This document shows positions 1 to 12,086 of a stretch of 64,000 nt of DNA, one piece after another. Made by a program: the position numbers and the translations under genes. The stretch is from Adiantum capillus-veneris (taxonomy: Eukaryota; Streptophyta; Polypodiopsida; Polypodiales; Pteridaceae), in the NCBI GenBank assembly GCA_014529385.2, contig CM043949.1:150284428-150348427 (forward strand). Reading direction: 5' to 3'. The notes under the pieces are model-generated. The model searched no databases. It was not told where the DNA came from and was given only the letters and a program-made list of their open reading frames with translations. Positions within the stretch are counted from its first letter, which is position 1. The number at the start of each line of letters is the position of its first letter.

Positions 1-648
1 GACACAAGGGATGCAGTTGCAAAATAAGGAGGATGATGCAGCTGTGGTAGGATCTAGTGGGAGAGTGAAGCAAGTGCAGTTCTCAAATGATGATGAAGAA
101 GTTGAAGCTATTCCTAGGAGCTACTATTCACGAACTCACTGGGCAAGGGCTACTACAGAAACTTTGGTCAAAGTAGGTGATCTTGAAGAGCCATTTTTTG
201 CCTTGATTGACCATGTTTAAGAAATAAACATAATGTCAAAGAGCCTCTACAACAAGTGCAAATGGCCGGTGGACACAAATCATGGTTGGATGGAAAAAGT
301 GGCAAACAATTATCCGGTGAATTGTATGGAGCATGTCCAGGTGTGAAGGTGACAATAGGTGATGTAAAGATTGACCAAAACTTCTTTGTACAGGATACAT
401 GTTCATATCATCTCATTATTGGACAGCCCTACATTGTGGGAGTTCGAATGGGAACAAAGGTAATGGAAGATGGTTCAGCATATGCTAGGATACGCAGCAA
501 AGATGGTAAACGTGATGTCCAATTTCTCACAATTTGTGTAAGCCGTGAAAGAGATCGTGACAACCTTAGAGAACATCCTCTACCAAAGGTGAGCAAAGAG
601 TTTCATGACCATAGGAAAATGATGGGTTTTGGCTACATACCATTGTAA
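1..648 (+). pseudogene. X1 Ty3 retrotransposon, gag-pro region (decayed aspartic protease)
   Basis: This is the start of a truncated plus-strand Ty3/gypsy copy (X1) whose relative is the element at 31420-41456. The peptide matches the protease part of that copy. The catalytic motif reads ALIDH followed by V and a TAA stop at 218-220, where the relative has ALIDHGSE, so the active site is destroyed. A frameshift near 300-320 moves the reading frame before the conserved IGQPYIVGVRM segment around 415-450. A retroviral-type protease would cleave the Gag-Pol polyprotein in the virus-like particle; this one cannot. The 5' end lies outside the window. The family assignment is firm because the same order of segments recurs in the better copy. 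Confidence 0.85.
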
Positions 649-725
649 AGTGGGATTGCAGTGGTACAAAAAGAAAAAGGGTCTCGCCTGATCCAAAAAT
701 AGGTGAAACTTTCTGAACGGGCTCC

Positions 726-2189
726 TTGGTAACAAAGAATGGATCAATATGTTTTACAAAACTTGAAGATTTGAAGAGATGTGAGAGGAAATATGTACAT
801 AATGTACAAATAGGCATGAAAAAGAGTGGGTTGCTAGAGCCTACTGAAAATGTTTTGGGTTTGTGTGAACAAGTTTCTTTTGTAGATACTATGGGTGAGA
901 TTGATGCTATAATGGGGTCTAGTTTGCATCTTGAAAATGAAGTTTGCTCTATGAAAATGTATCAAGTAATAGAAGCCTTTAAAGAAAACCAAACAGTTGG
1001 CCCAGAAGTCCATGTTGAAACTAAATACAATAGTGTAGCAAAGATGGTGAAACCAGTAGCTTTACCCTTACCACCCAATAACAGGGAAAAGATTGATCAA
1101 GCTTCTTTTCAACCAAGTTTAAGGAATCCTAAAAAGATTGGGCATACCTTCATAAAGGAGTCTTTCCAAGAGTTGCAGATTGGTCGCAAGGAGTTTCTAA
1201 CACAGGAGGAGACAAAGTGCTTCAAAGAAATGCTTTCAAAGCATGGTAAGGATTTTGCATTTGAGCCACATGAGATAGGATATGTTGATCCTTCTATTGT
1301 AGCTCATATGTTAATTTTCACAATACCTCATGTGCCTTGGAATTTGCGGCCTATTATGGTTCCAAAGGCTCATTTGCCAAAGTTAGTAGAGCTATTGAAT
1401 GAGAAAATCAAAATGGGAACCTTGGAGCCTTCTTGTGCTCCATACTCAAACAGGTGGTTCACAATTCCAAAGAAGAATGGTTCTCTACGCTTCATCCAAG
1501 ATATGCAACCAGTGAACAAGGTGACAATTAGAAATGTAGCTGGTACAGGTCCAATTGTGGATGAATTTGTAGAGGCGTTTTCATGGAGGGAAATCTACTC
1601 AATGGGGGATCTCTACTCAGGGTATGATCAATTTCAGCTTGCAATAAAAAGAAGACACTTGACAACCATGAGGAAACCTTTGGGTTTGGTAAGGATGTGT
1701 ACCTTGCCACAGGGAACAACCAACTCAGTTGCACATATGATGAATGGGATGAATAAAGTCTTACGTGACTTTATTACTTAAATCACAATGCCTTTCTTTG
1801 ATGATTTTTCTATCAAAGGATGTGAAGAAAGTGACAAAGATGAAGCTTTGGATCTCAAGAGATGTCGCAGGTTTGTGGTAAATCACATAAATGATTGTGA
1901 TAAAATTTTGTCTAGGCTGGAACAAGTGAATCTTACATTGTCAGGGAAAAAGTCTATGTTTGGTGTCAATGAAGTGCTCATTGTGGGGCACATGTGCGGA
2001 CCATATGGTAGGAAACCTTGTCCAACAAAGGTAGATGCCATCCAAAGAATGAAAGAAACGTGCACTAGCATCGCTAAGGTTAGAAGGTTCCTCGGATCAT
2101 GTGACTTTTATGTTATTTGGATTCCACATTATGCACATGTAGCTCATCCACTTTATCAACTGCTTAGAAAGAATCAAAAGTTTAAATGA
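726..2189 (+). pseudogene. X1 reverse transcriptase (decayed)
   Basis: RT domain of X1. Visible blocks are the primer-grip region YSNRWFTIPKKNGSLRFIQD (about 1444-1503), MGDLYSGYDQFQL (1602-1640) and LPQGTTNSVAHMMNG. The catalytic FFDD (usual form Y/F-x-D-D) is at about 1794-1805. A TAA stop at 1779-1781 falls only a few codons before the catalytic aspartates and a TGA at 2187-2189 ends the frame, so no full RT can be made. In the family this enzyme copies element RNA into DNA inside the particle. The downstream thumb includes the GHMCGPYGRKPCPTK segment and a first-RNase-H connection. Confidence 0.88.
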
Positions 2190-2878
2190 CACAAGCACAT
2201 GTAAAAGCCATGAGATAGCTAAAAGAGTTGCTTTAGTCATCACCAACTTTGAGAAAGGTAGACTATGAGTGTGAAAGGCCAGTAATTATGACAGTAGACA
2301 CCACTCCTACAGGGATTGGATGGGCAATAGGGCAAGATGAAAAAGAAGGACAAGGGTATGTGGTAAGATTTGGAGCAAAGGTACTAAGTGCTCGCCAAAG
2401 AAACTAATTAAAAATAAAGAGAGAGTTATGGGGTATGGTTACAGCCTTAAAAAGTAGGAAAGAGTACCTAATTGGTGCATTTGTGGTTGTAGAAACAGAT
2501 TGTCTACCACTTCTCGGGATGATTACGAGTTGCTCAACGCCAGACATTGCTATGTTTCAATGGATTACATACATTAAGTCCTTAAATCCTGAGTTTAAGC
2601 ACATTGCAGGTAAAGACAATACAGTGGCAGATATGCTATCAAGGGAAAGATATGAAGGTAAGTCACAGATGATTGACAAGGGAGATGATGTAGGCACAAA
2701 GTTCTATTCTATCTCTCATGTCAAAGGTAACAATGTCTATATAACTAATCTACTTGAATCATTCTTGAAAGAGCTTTATGAAGGCGATTGGATTTTTATT
2801 GGAATCTATTTGAGTACTCTAGCAAAAAAGGATGATTGGTCTGAACAAGAATTTAGGAGGATATGTAGGAAAGCATAA
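2190..2878 (+). pseudogene. X1 RNase H (decayed)
   Basis: Continuation of X1 pol. Recognisable RNase H pieces are the TVDTTPTGIGWAIG-like strand (about 2290-2330), ELWGMVTALKS (2425-2450), VVETDCLPLLG (2488-2518) and HIAGKDNTVADMLSR (2602-2645). Together these match the Ty3-type RNase H fold, which degrades RNA in RNA/DNA hybrids. Reading is interrupted by stops near 2189, 2235 and 2406. The last part, 2435-2878, is an open stretch of 147 codons that runs into the linker before integrase. There is no sign of function. Confidence 0.8.
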
Positions 2879-4060
2879 GGGTATTTTTTGAGGGATGGTT
2901 ACTTGTGGAAGCATCCTAAACAAAAGGGTGCTACACCACAATGGGTTATATGTAAAAAAGAGACTCAAGTAAAGCTCATGCAAGAGTTTCATGAGAGTCT
3001 ATAGGCTGGACATAGGGGTGTGTGGGAAACCTTCTCCAAGTTGAAAGAAAAATACTGGTGGAAGGGTATGTATAAAGATGTATCTCAATTTGTAGAGTCA
3101 TGTAACTTGTCAAATGTGTTCAAATGTCCGACATTGTGATGGATTGCACCCTACCTATCCACTAGCCATGCACTATAAATAGGTTGTGGATCTAGTCACA
3201 ATGCCTTTAGGACTCTTACAGATGAGATTCTTAGTTCTTGCACGAGAGGACAGTAAGAGCTAAAACCACAGAAGCTGTGTGCAAATTCCTTCTTGATGAA
3301 GTGATTTGCCGTTATGCTTGTGTGGGAAAGATCACTGCAGAGACAGAGGTGAACTAGATGCCGAAGAAGCAAGGGAGTTATTTTCCAGATTAGGAATCAA
3401 GCTTTCTCTTACTATAGCTTACAACCCTGAAGGCAATGGAAAGAGTGAAAGAGGGCATCCTCCTATCATCAAAGCTTTGGCCACAAGGCTTGCAAATGAA
3501 GAGTTGACAAGTGTCCAAAATTGTTACCATATACTTTATGGACTGATCGTACAACACGTAGCTCACTAACTGGCTACATGCCTGCGGAGCTAATGTATGG
3601 TCAAAAGCCAGTGATACCGATTGAAGATACAATTCCCACATGGAATGTACTACCTTGGCAAGAGGGGCTTAGCAGGGAAGATCTCCTTGCATTGCGCATA
3701 AGGCAACTAGAGAGAAGACCTGGAGACATTAAGACTGCAAAAGAACGACTCAAAAATGCAAGAGTGAAAAACAAGAACTACTTTGATAAGCAACATCGGC
3801 TCACGAGCAAAGCAATTGACAAAGGTGACTGGGTTTTAGTATATAATAGTAGCCTTCATAATTGGCACACAGTCATGCGTAAGTTTTCAAAAAGATGGTT
3901 TGGAGCATATGTTGTAAAGCATGTACATGAAAATTCTACTTACAGCTTGTCAAAACTAGATGGTGCAAAAGTAAAGATTCCCATCGCAGGAAAAAGGATC
4001 AAAATGTTTAAGAGAAGAAGAGACAAGGATCCAGAAGATGTTGATGAGGAGGAATAACAA
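2879..4060 (+). pseudogene. X1 integrase (decayed)
   Basis: Integrase of X1. The HHCC zinc-binding part is around 2985-3130, the second catalytic Asp region sits in a frame-shifted stretch near 3330-3360, and the catalytic Glu motif NPEGNGKSERGH lies at 3424-3459. The C-terminal domain (GDWVLVYNSS, FSKRWFGAYVVKHVH, YSLSKLDGAKVKIPIAGKRI) is open from 3521 to 4057. Several stops and frameshifts (for example around 3001, 3110 and 3180-3260) break it. An intact enzyme would insert the element cDNA into host DNA. The motif spacing agrees with the better copy at 33489-36935. Confidence 0.85.
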
Positions 4061-4190
4061 AACACAGGTGCAGATCAAAGTGAAGATGAACCTCTGGAAT
4101 CATCCACTGAAGAAGAAATCAAGGAAGATGTACAGGAGGGCTCATCTTACAAAGAGAGAATGTGGAACATACCGGAGGATGTGCAAGTTT

Positions 4191-4202
4191 AGAGGGGATG
4201 GA
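4191..4202 (+). other. X1 polypurine tract
   Basis: A run of purines (agaggggatgga) lies immediately before the TGTCG start of the LTR. This is the standard position of the plus-strand DNA primer in LTR retrotransposons. The same tract occurs at the matching place in the other X copy (33431-33444, reverse strand). Confidence 0.8.
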
Positions 4203-5896
4203 TGTCGTGTTGTGACACGTACATAGTGGGAACGCATGCTACAAGATAATTATATTTCTTATAATGTACATATGCATATCTAAGTATAATAATAAGTTTT
4301 CTATCTCATCCTATTATTTATCTCAAGGGTAACGTATTCTTACTTTACCAATCAAAAAGAAATATGGGAAAAGAGTCAATAGCTTCGCTTCTTTAACTTG
4401 GGGCAAAAGGCATTCATTCTTTTTTTCTATCATCTCATTATTATCTCACACCCTAGCTAGATCCTATATCTAGGTCAATTTCCAATATATATATATTCTA
4501 TGTATTTTTCTTATATTTCTTTGGGAATCAAATCCTAGTGGGACACTAGGTGGAAAGATTTCAAAGATACACTTATTTTAATACATTATTGCAAGCATGA
4601 TTACAAAATTTTTTCAAGGAGCAACGTCATGCTTTCATATTGCATGAGGTGTCCATGGGAATCAAACGAAAGTCTACGCTAAGGGGACCACAAGAAGACT
4701 TGCTGCCAAAATTGCACCCTATATTTGAGGATTTGTTTAGACAAGGTTCCAATCCAAATTGGAAAATGCACATAAAAGGAAAGTCGTAGGTAATGAGCTG
4801 AATTTTTTGCCCATATTTTTTCTTTTTTATTTGGAGCCATGATTGAGGAGATATGATCAAAATACTGGACCTCAGTCTGCCCACATCATGTAGGGACAAC
4901 TCATTTCCAACTTTTCCAGTTTTTGTTCACACTAGCTCTTCTCTTCTTGTGTAAACTCTTGGGGGTTCCCCTCACCCATAAAAGGGGACCTCTTCTTTCT
5001 TGAAAACATTGAATCATCAAGCCAATGATGAGAGGAATTCATGAGGGAGTGAGTAGTAATGCTTAATTGTACTTAGCCATTAACATAAGCTTAAACCTAC
5101 ACTTTCTCCTAGAGGAAGACTAGCCATTCTTGTAAGCTATCCTTGGAAGATCAACTTTAATCGAAGAAGGTTTTGGATTTGGTGTATCAGTCAAAGTTGA
5201 ATTCTTCTCTCTCCACATCAAAAATGATGCCGAAGGGTTTGACAAGTAAGATGTGTTCTACATTGATATTTTGTTGATTTCTTGTTGTTTTCTTTTCCAT
5301 CTCTAATCCAACATATATATATCTAATCTCATCTTATTAACCACAACTATCTCTTTCACTCTTAAAAATTCATTCTCTCTAAAAATTCTAGGTTCTCCTT
5401 GCTACAGATACATCTCTCCCCGCAGTATCCTTATTGCCTACATGCAAGAATAGGGCTTGGGAGGGAAACTTCTCATCGCTTCACTTCTCTCATATCTACA
5501 TTTCTCACATACTATCCTAGATGAATAATCCACATGATGAGAATTTCTATCGCTTCCACTCTCTGCCGTCTATTAGATTTAACGTATGGATTAGCCGTAA
5601 AATACACTTTCAAAAACGTATAGTGTTTCTCTTTGGCCCAAAAAAGCTCAATAAAATACTTCTTTCACCGGATCCCATCATACTACCTCTTATAGACTAT
5701 AACTTTTTTTTTGACGTAAGTGTAGTTATCTTGCTATGAACCAAGAGGATTCGTACACACAATTAATCCCAATCACTAGACAAAATATATATATTATGGT
5801 AAGCACAAATTCCAAAGAACAATTCGTAGCCTAATTGGTCGGCAAATATTGAACTCCATTAACTCATCTATTAACCCTTTCATATTACCTATGATA
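4203..5896 (+). repeat. X1 3' LTR, truncated
   Basis: It starts TGTCG directly after the polypurine tract and follows the 2.0 kb LTRs at 31420-33430 and 39441-41456 (reverse strand). It holds a TATA-like CATAAAAGG at 4977-4985 and the small ORF at 5521-5739. Similarity stops at about 5896, some 300 bp before the expected CGACA end, where Z repeat sequence begins. The 3' part is therefore lost, and a second small ORF beginning at 5736 is broken. Confidence 0.88.
5521..5739 (+). CDS. Leader small ORF 1 of X1 (72 aa), conserved peptide of unknown function
   Basis: An open 72-codon frame in the sense direction inside the R-U5 part of the X1 LTR. It is homologous to the small ORFs at 31829-32047 and 39850-40068 (X LTRs) and to the 80-codon ORF in the Y family leader (16571-16813, 20327-20569, 59926-60168). 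Shared residues are SRKI, RIVF, FGP, a KL/RL pair, IL, SPDPIILP, IDY and FDV. The frame stays open although every pol domain of X1 carries stops. The TGA stop overlaps the ATG of a degraded second ORF (ATGA at 5736-5739). I do not recognise the family, and there is no signal peptide or clear membrane helix. Function is unknown. Confidence 0.6.
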   Translation: MNNPHDENFYRFHSLPSIRFNVWISRKIHFQKRIVFLFGPKKLNKILLSPDPIILPLIDYNFFFDVSVVILL

Positions 5897-5897
5897 T

Positions 5898-6050
5898 TGA
5901 CGGGAGCAAAGTGATACCCGGACCCCGATGGCCGCTAAAACGCCAGGAGCCGATGCATGCCTCGAGCCGGTCATGGTAAAGCGAACAAGGGGGCACCACC
6001 TAGCCTTGGGCGGCTAGGATGCAGACCACGGTAATGTGAACACCGCAAAC

Positions 6051-6089
<39 letters not shown>

Positions 6090-7028
6090 GAGAGCATTGA
6101 CAATTGATGAAAACTCTTGCGGCTGTGAGTGAGAGTTATTTCTTGCGGTATTTGCAATGACCTTCCTTCCGTAGAGGTGACACACCGTGTTGTTAGAGAG
6201 ATAGAGAGAAGAGATGGTGAATCTACTTGGTGCCTTCTCTAGAGACGAGTCGGTGATGTGAAACTTGCTACCAAGAATGTGTGTGTGCGCATCGACCATT
6301 GGAGTCGAGAGGTGGACGTAGCTCCCTTCACATGATGCAATTCCCAAAACAAACCATCACACAAGTCCCCTTCCCCGTAATGCCAATAGTGTCATTTCCT
6401 CTCACTCAAACTCTACTAAGTGCTAACGTCTCATGAACTGCCTTCCCCCCCTGATAGTGATCTCTCAATGCCCTTTTATAGGTGTTGGCTGCTTGGATTA
6501 GGGTAATCCCGGTTTGATTAGGGTAAGCTAATCGGGGAGACAAAGCAAGGCAATGGGCCCAGTGTGGTTGACCCTTGCTTTGTCTTGGGAGTTGTTAAAA
6601 TGAAAACCTCTAGGTGGGTCTTTGTGACCATCACCTAGAGAGATGAAAATTTACATGTTGGGACCTTTTTACAAGGCTTGGGTGAAAACTAAAAAATGAT
6701 GATAATAACCTACGGTTTACTGAAGAGGGGGTCGTGGTCGTGTGATGCTGGTGAACGGCATCTTTGTTGGTGCGTCGGTGTAGCGCGTTCTTTTCCTCGG
6801 GGTCGACTGGGGCATGCGTTCGGCGCATTTGTTCTTTTTTGTGTCAGTGTCGCGCGATTTTGATGTCTTTCTTCTTTTGTGGAGGTCTTCGACGTCGTTG
6901 AGTCCTTCGTTGTTTTTTTTAAATATATTTTTTATGTGTGGTGCGTTTATGCGTGCGTGTGTATGTATGGGTACATGTGTGCAGGCATGTGCGTGCATAT
7001 TGGTGTGCGAGTGAACGTTAATTACCGA
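5898..7028. repeat. Z repeat, copy 1, left part
   Basis: This segment repeats at 22832-24000 with close similarity: the start with GTGATACCC, the block AAAACGCCAGGAG, an (AG)n tract at about 6055-6095, and the CACTAGG/TTGACC segments. On the reverse strand CTATAAAAGGGC at about 6472-6483 is TATA-like, so Z could be a non-coding LTR or another promoter-bearing repeat. It has no coding content I can support. It is cut at 7028 by the outer Y element and resumes at 22395. Confidence 0.7.
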
Positions 7029-8278
7029 TGTGAGCGGGAAAGAAACACACACAACACCTCTATAATGACCCAACACACACTCTTGAGATGATACACACAC
7101 ACACACACACACACTATGGGGCACCACTCGGCTTACACAACCTGCATGACCGAGACAGGGAACACACTGATGGAGTGAGAGGAGAGAGACTACCCATTTA
7201 CCCACTCCACACAGAGAGACAGCCACCCACACACACCCAAAAAATTCAGGTCAAAAGAGAAGAATTTCTGATTTTTAGATACGATTGAGCTTGTGCCAAC
7301 ACCAATGGGTCAAATAGCTCACACAATATGGGTAAAATATGCCAGATACAATCACAAATTGGAGTAGAAGCTTCGCTCGTAGGAGAAACTTACACAGCCA
7401 AAATAGCAGCAAAAATTGAGGAATTTGGCAAAATGGACAGCGTCATCGCGTCCGGAACGGCCCAAAACCCTAGTCTACAATGTCCAAGTGCTCAAATCCG
7501 ACCTCGGATGAGCAGTTTATGGCCAAAACAGGCTCCAAAAACAACATAAACACAGTTGATGCTGTTCCTCCTCTTCTCTCCACGTTTTTTCTGGTATTCT
7601 CTCAGGTTTTTCAGTTCCCACACTTAGCTTTATTACTTTGGGTACCCTTGGCCTTTTAGTTGACCTCAAACGGACCCCGAACAGGCCAAAAAGTGGCCTC
7701 GCAGTGCATAGTTGTCACCTTTTTGCATCATGCGCACACCTGGCACTCAGCTTTTTCTAATAATGCATCTTGCAACCACGTGAAGTGACCCCAAAATATG
7801 TTCCGCATGATAAACTTTTTGCATAATTATCACAAGAAAACACCCACGTTGTGTTTCTACTTATCCACGTGCAACCACGTGAAGTGACCCCAAAATATGT
7901 TCCTCATAATGACCTTTCTGCATAATTATCACAAGAAAACACCCACGTTGTGTTTGTACTTATCCACGTGCAAGTATTGACCCCATTCGACCTCCTGACA
8001 CCACTAGATGCCATCTAACGCACATGCTTACCTGATGTCATCGACCCGTGGATAGCTTCCTCGAGAAGTTTTACGTGCTACCAACTCCTCAATTATAGAA
8101 AAAACACATTCATACTGGTGATAGTGAAAATTGATGCACTATGTACATGATGTCCTACCTGTACACATGTGGGACCCATGTAACCACCTGGCTCTGGAAA
8201 ATGGGCAATCCTTTATTCGATGCACCATGCATGTGTATGTACATATGTGCAATCCCTTGCTCCAAAAAAATCCTGATA
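7029..8278 (-). repeat. Y LTR1 (3' LTR of the outer element)
   Basis: It runs from TGTGAGCGGG to CCTGATA (degraded CCTGACA). It carries a CA microsatellite at 7092-7112, the CTCTATAATGACC segment and a short internal tandem duplication: AACCACGTGAAGTGACC occurs at about 7773 and again at 7872. It pairs with LTR4 by shared variants. Confidence 0.9.
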
Positions 8279-8306
8279 TAATTTTCCCATCCCCTAGCGT
8301 GCTAGA

Positions 8307-9590
8307 TCATTCACGATTAGCAGCAGCAAAAAGAGATATGAGACTCTCCGCGTCACAAGTCTCCTCATCCCTCACCAACATTACTTGCTCCACAGAAAAC
8401 TCATCTTGCTCCACCATCATTAATCTAGCATGATATAATTTAATATGCAATCCATTTACCCTTGACTTATGTAGAATCCCATCCAGGTTAGCTAACTGAT
8501 ATGTACCGTTCGGAAAACACTCCAGTACCTTGAAAGAGCCTTCCCACTTAATTTGAAACTTCTTTTGGAAGGTGTTGTCTAGCTTACTATTGTAGCACAA
8601 AACCAAGTCATGCATCTTGATACACTTATTTTTAACCTTTTCATTTATCTTTGCCAAAGCCTTATCTTGCATCTTCCCATAATGCTCAAATGCACTCATC
8701 CTATCCAGCTGAACCTCTTGTAATTGTAAGAGCCTCTCTTTGAATGCATCACTAGGTGGCCCAAGCAACTTTTCTAACATCTTTACCGCAGGCAACTCTA
8801 CTTCCACAGGCATTAGTGCTTCTTTTCCATACACCAAATGAAATGGAGTAAACCCTGTACCTGTCTTCACCGAAGTACGGTAAGCCCATAATGCACTAGG
8901 AAATTCCAAATCCCAATTCTTTCCTTGGTGCTCTGTCACTTTTGAAAGAATTTGTATCGACTCACCATTGAATCTTTCATTTAAGCCATTACACTGTGGG
9001 TAATAAGGAGTGGTATGCTGGTGCCTAATCTTCATCTTCGCACATAAAAAATCTAGCAGTTTAGCTCTAAATCCTGGCCCCTTATCAGAAAGTAGCTCTA
9101 GTGGCACCCCAAACTTGCAACATATTTCATCATACACAAATTTTGCCACATCCTTTTCAGTGATTTGTTTTACTACTATAGCCTCTGCCCATCTAGAGAG
9201 ATAGTCCACTGCAATCAAAATATAGCTTTTGCCCCTGCTTGTGATAGGTAACGGGCCTATTGCATCAATTCCCCACTTTTCAAACACATCAAACACCAAA
9301 ATGGTTTTTCGTAGCTCTGGCTTCAACACTCTCTTCCCAGATGCTTGACACCTATTGCAAGACGTACACCAATGGTGAACATCCTTGTGCAAACTAGACC
9401 ATACATACCCCTCTTGCAAGAACTTATGCAAGGTGATCTTTAGAGAAAAATGGCCGCCACATGCGCCTTCATGATTCTCTTCCAGCACTCTATAAAGATT
9501 CTCCCGCCAAGGTACACGTCTCAACATGAGATTAGCCCCTTTCAGGTAGAAGACATCACTAATCATTTTGTACCTGTATGCTCTACGCAC
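8307..9590 (-). pseudogene. Outer Y element integrase
   Basis: An open frame of 427 codons encoding most of a Ty3 integrase. It contains the zinc-binding H...H...C..C part (HEGACGGHF ... CTSCNRC), the catalytic DDE residues (Asp in GIDAIGPL, Asp in LSDKGPGF, Glu in GLNERFNG) and a C-terminal domain with FQIKWEGSFKVLECFPNGTY. Integrase joins retrotransposon cDNA to the target. The frame is open here but is separated by stops from upstream pol. The element has lost its continuous gag-pol frame and is split by B, so it is called a pseudogene. It is the best preserved Y integrase in the window after that of D. Confidence 0.88.
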
Positions 9591-9599
9591 AAAACCATA

Positions 9600-10246
9600 C
9601 TTCTTAGACTTCTGAATGTCGTTCGGAATGATTCATGTTAGCAAAAACTCCTCTTCTTGAGCCAAACTTTCCCGGCCATGATAAAGAGGTAAATTGGTCC
9701 TCAACACCAATAGCTCCCCAATCATGCTTTGAGGTGCTTCATGTGCCTCTCCGTTTAGAGCACATTCAATGTGTCTGATGCTCCAGGCTTCAAACTTTTT
9801 TAACAGGCCTTTAACTCCTTCAATGAGGTGCTCTTGCTCTTCCACACACCCAACACTTGCTTCACAACTAACAAGGAATCACCTTTTATGCTCAACCTTC
9901 TAATCCCATGCTTCAAACAAATGTGTAATCCGGATTCCAATGTAGCATATGGAGCCTCATTGTTACTATGAGCATCCAATTTGAACCCTCTCTTACACAC
10001 TAGCTTCCCCTCTGGATCATAAAGTGCTATACCCCCTGAAGCCGCATCATGGCTTTTCCTATATGAGCCATCAAAGAACAAAACATGTGCATTGCTGATC
10101 TGTGGCACTTCTTTGACTACCTTTCTCACCACCTCTTCCTTAAGAAGAAGGGGATTTTCCTTGTAAGTCAATAAATCGTCTAGGGTAGCTCTTGAACTGT
10201 CTTCCACTAGAAAAGAGAACTCAAACTCTTGCAGCTCAATACCCAT
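9600..10246 (-). pseudogene. Outer Y element second (archaeal-type) RNase H
   Basis: The second RNase H domain lies between the Ty3 RNase H and integrase: HVLFFDGSYRKSHDAASGG, then NNEAPYATLESGL (usually NNEAEY), then IKGDSLLVVKQVLG. This duplicated RNase H marks the Tat clade of plant Ty3 elements. The acidic residues are in FFDGS, the NNEA block and KGDS; here the E of NNEAEY is followed by P instead of E. A frame change at 9800-9845 separates it from the C-terminal part (GLLKKFEAWSIRHIECALNGEAHEA). It is non-functional in this copy. Confidence 0.85.
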
Positions 10247-10820
10247 TTCTTGACCACATTTGACATGTTAGTGCCATTAATTAATTGTGGAAAAAAATCA
10301 TAGCTCGTCAAGAAAACAAAACGTCGTGGTAGCAAGCAATGAAGAAATCGTCGACAAGCAAATATTACACTGGCCATCACTAGCTCTACTTCCGAGAATT
10401 TTGTCTCCTACCAACTTCACTCGGCTTGCACAATACATTGGCTCATATAATGGCTGTCCTTCCCCTTTTTCAACAGCATGGATCCAATGGCATCATCCCC
10501 TACTGATGGATTTACATAAAACGCTTGCTCCTAGTCTATGGAGCCTGCATGGCTGACAACCCCCCTAGCACCTCTTTCACCTCTTGAAACAGTTCTTCAC
10601 ATTTGTCATCCCATTGCAATGGGTCATTCTTTGCCACTTGTTGTAATGGATAAAGCAGCTGGGAGGACAATGGAATAAACCGCGCCATGTACTTCACTTT
10701 GTGTATAAAGGTTGCCAATTGCTTTGTACTCGTAGGTGATGGAAGAAGAATAATAGACTTAACCTTGTCTGGATCAGCCTTAATGCCATTTTCTGACACC
10801 GTATGACCCAATAACTTCAC
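10247..10820 (-). pseudogene. Outer Y element RT connection and first RNase H
   Basis: The RT thumb/connection is KLLGHTVSENGIKADPDKV with PSPTSTKQLATFIHKVKYMARFI and LQWDDKCEELFQEVK (10536-10820). Downstream, 10247-10535 is a frame-broken first RNase H; the better version is in copy D at 56499-56852. Frame changes around 10530 prevent a continuous product. Confidence 0.75.
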
Positions 10821-12086
10821 CCTTGGCTATGCTAGATGACATTTCTTTGGATTGAGTTGTCCTTCACATTCATCATATCAAGCCAATACCATCTATAGCT
10901 TCTCATGGTGTTTAGCCCTACTACTGTAGACACAGAAGTCGTCCATAAAAGCTTTAACACAACTACACCAATGAAGGGTTCCAATACCCAATTTGATCTC
11001 TCTTGATAAAAGGATGGTCCATTTGTCAACCCAAATGGAAATATCGTGTAACAATAGCAACCCCATGGCGTAATGAAAGATGTCTTTGTTCGGTCTTTAA
11101 GAGCAATCTTATATTGAAAATAGCATGAAAAACCATCACACACACTGTACCTCTCATAACCTGCCACTGAATCCAAGATCTGATCAATGAATGGAAGAGG
11201 ATATGGGTTCTTCTTAGTGGTTGCATTTAAGGGTTTAAAATCTACACAAATCCTCCACTTTCCATCCTTCTTTGGATTGACTACTACTGGACTCACCCAT
11301 TCTGTGGTTTCCACTGGAACTATGAGCCCTACCTTTAATAACTTTTCCACCTCTTCCCTCAAGAATTCCATTTGACCCATCCTTCTTAGCCTTTTCCGCA
11401 CTGGCTTAGAACATTCTTTTATCTCTATATGCATCTCTTCACCCTTGAACCCTCTTATCTCTTCATATGAAGTAATGAACAAATCAGGGAAACTAGCCAG
11501 CATGTGCAAATATATCTCCTTCTCCATAGTTGAGAGGTCTCTACTGATCATTTGTGTCATCAATTCTTGCTTCTTTAACAATTCAACCTTGGTTTGCATC
11601 AGCCCTTCAATCACTTCATAAAACCCTTTACTTTCATCTTCAATCGCATTTGCAAATGCAACTAAACTAGACTCATGGGTTTCTTTGTCCATCAGAAGAA
11701 ATGCAACATCAACATCCTCATCACTGTAGGTCGTACTATCACTATCCTCATCAGTCACTTTGGAATAGTCTTCATCAATAGAGTCATCCTCATCTTCATA
11801 AATCTCTTCCAATAGTTTCCTTGTGTCCATATTATATAGCTTCTTGGCACCTGTCTTTCCATAGAGGCTAATTGTACCACGTCTCCAATCTTGAACAACT
11901 CCCATTGCACGTAACCATGATCTACCCAGTATAATAGGGTATGCTCCCAACCCCGCTCGCATCACATGAAAATCAACCACCGCCTTTGCATCATACGTCT
12001 CCACTTCTAAGCTCTTTACAACACCTAAACATTTTAATTTCTGATGGTTTGCCAATCTGATCTGAAAACTGACACCCTAGTCACTC
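10821..12086 (-). pseudogene. Outer Y element protease C-terminus and reverse transcriptase
   Basis: Open for 407 codons (12055-10832). The N-terminal part is the C-terminal half of the aspartic protease (ANHQKLKCLGVVKSLEVE, YPIILGRSWLRAMG). RT fingers and palm follow: WRICVDFKPLNATTKKNPYP, CDGFSCYFQYKIALKDRTK and FPFGLTNGPSFYQE. The catalytic M-D-D block is lost to a frameshift near 10960. The N-terminal half of the protease is on the other side of element B, starting at 18685. The frame ends at about 12086, where B inserted. Confidence 0.85.
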
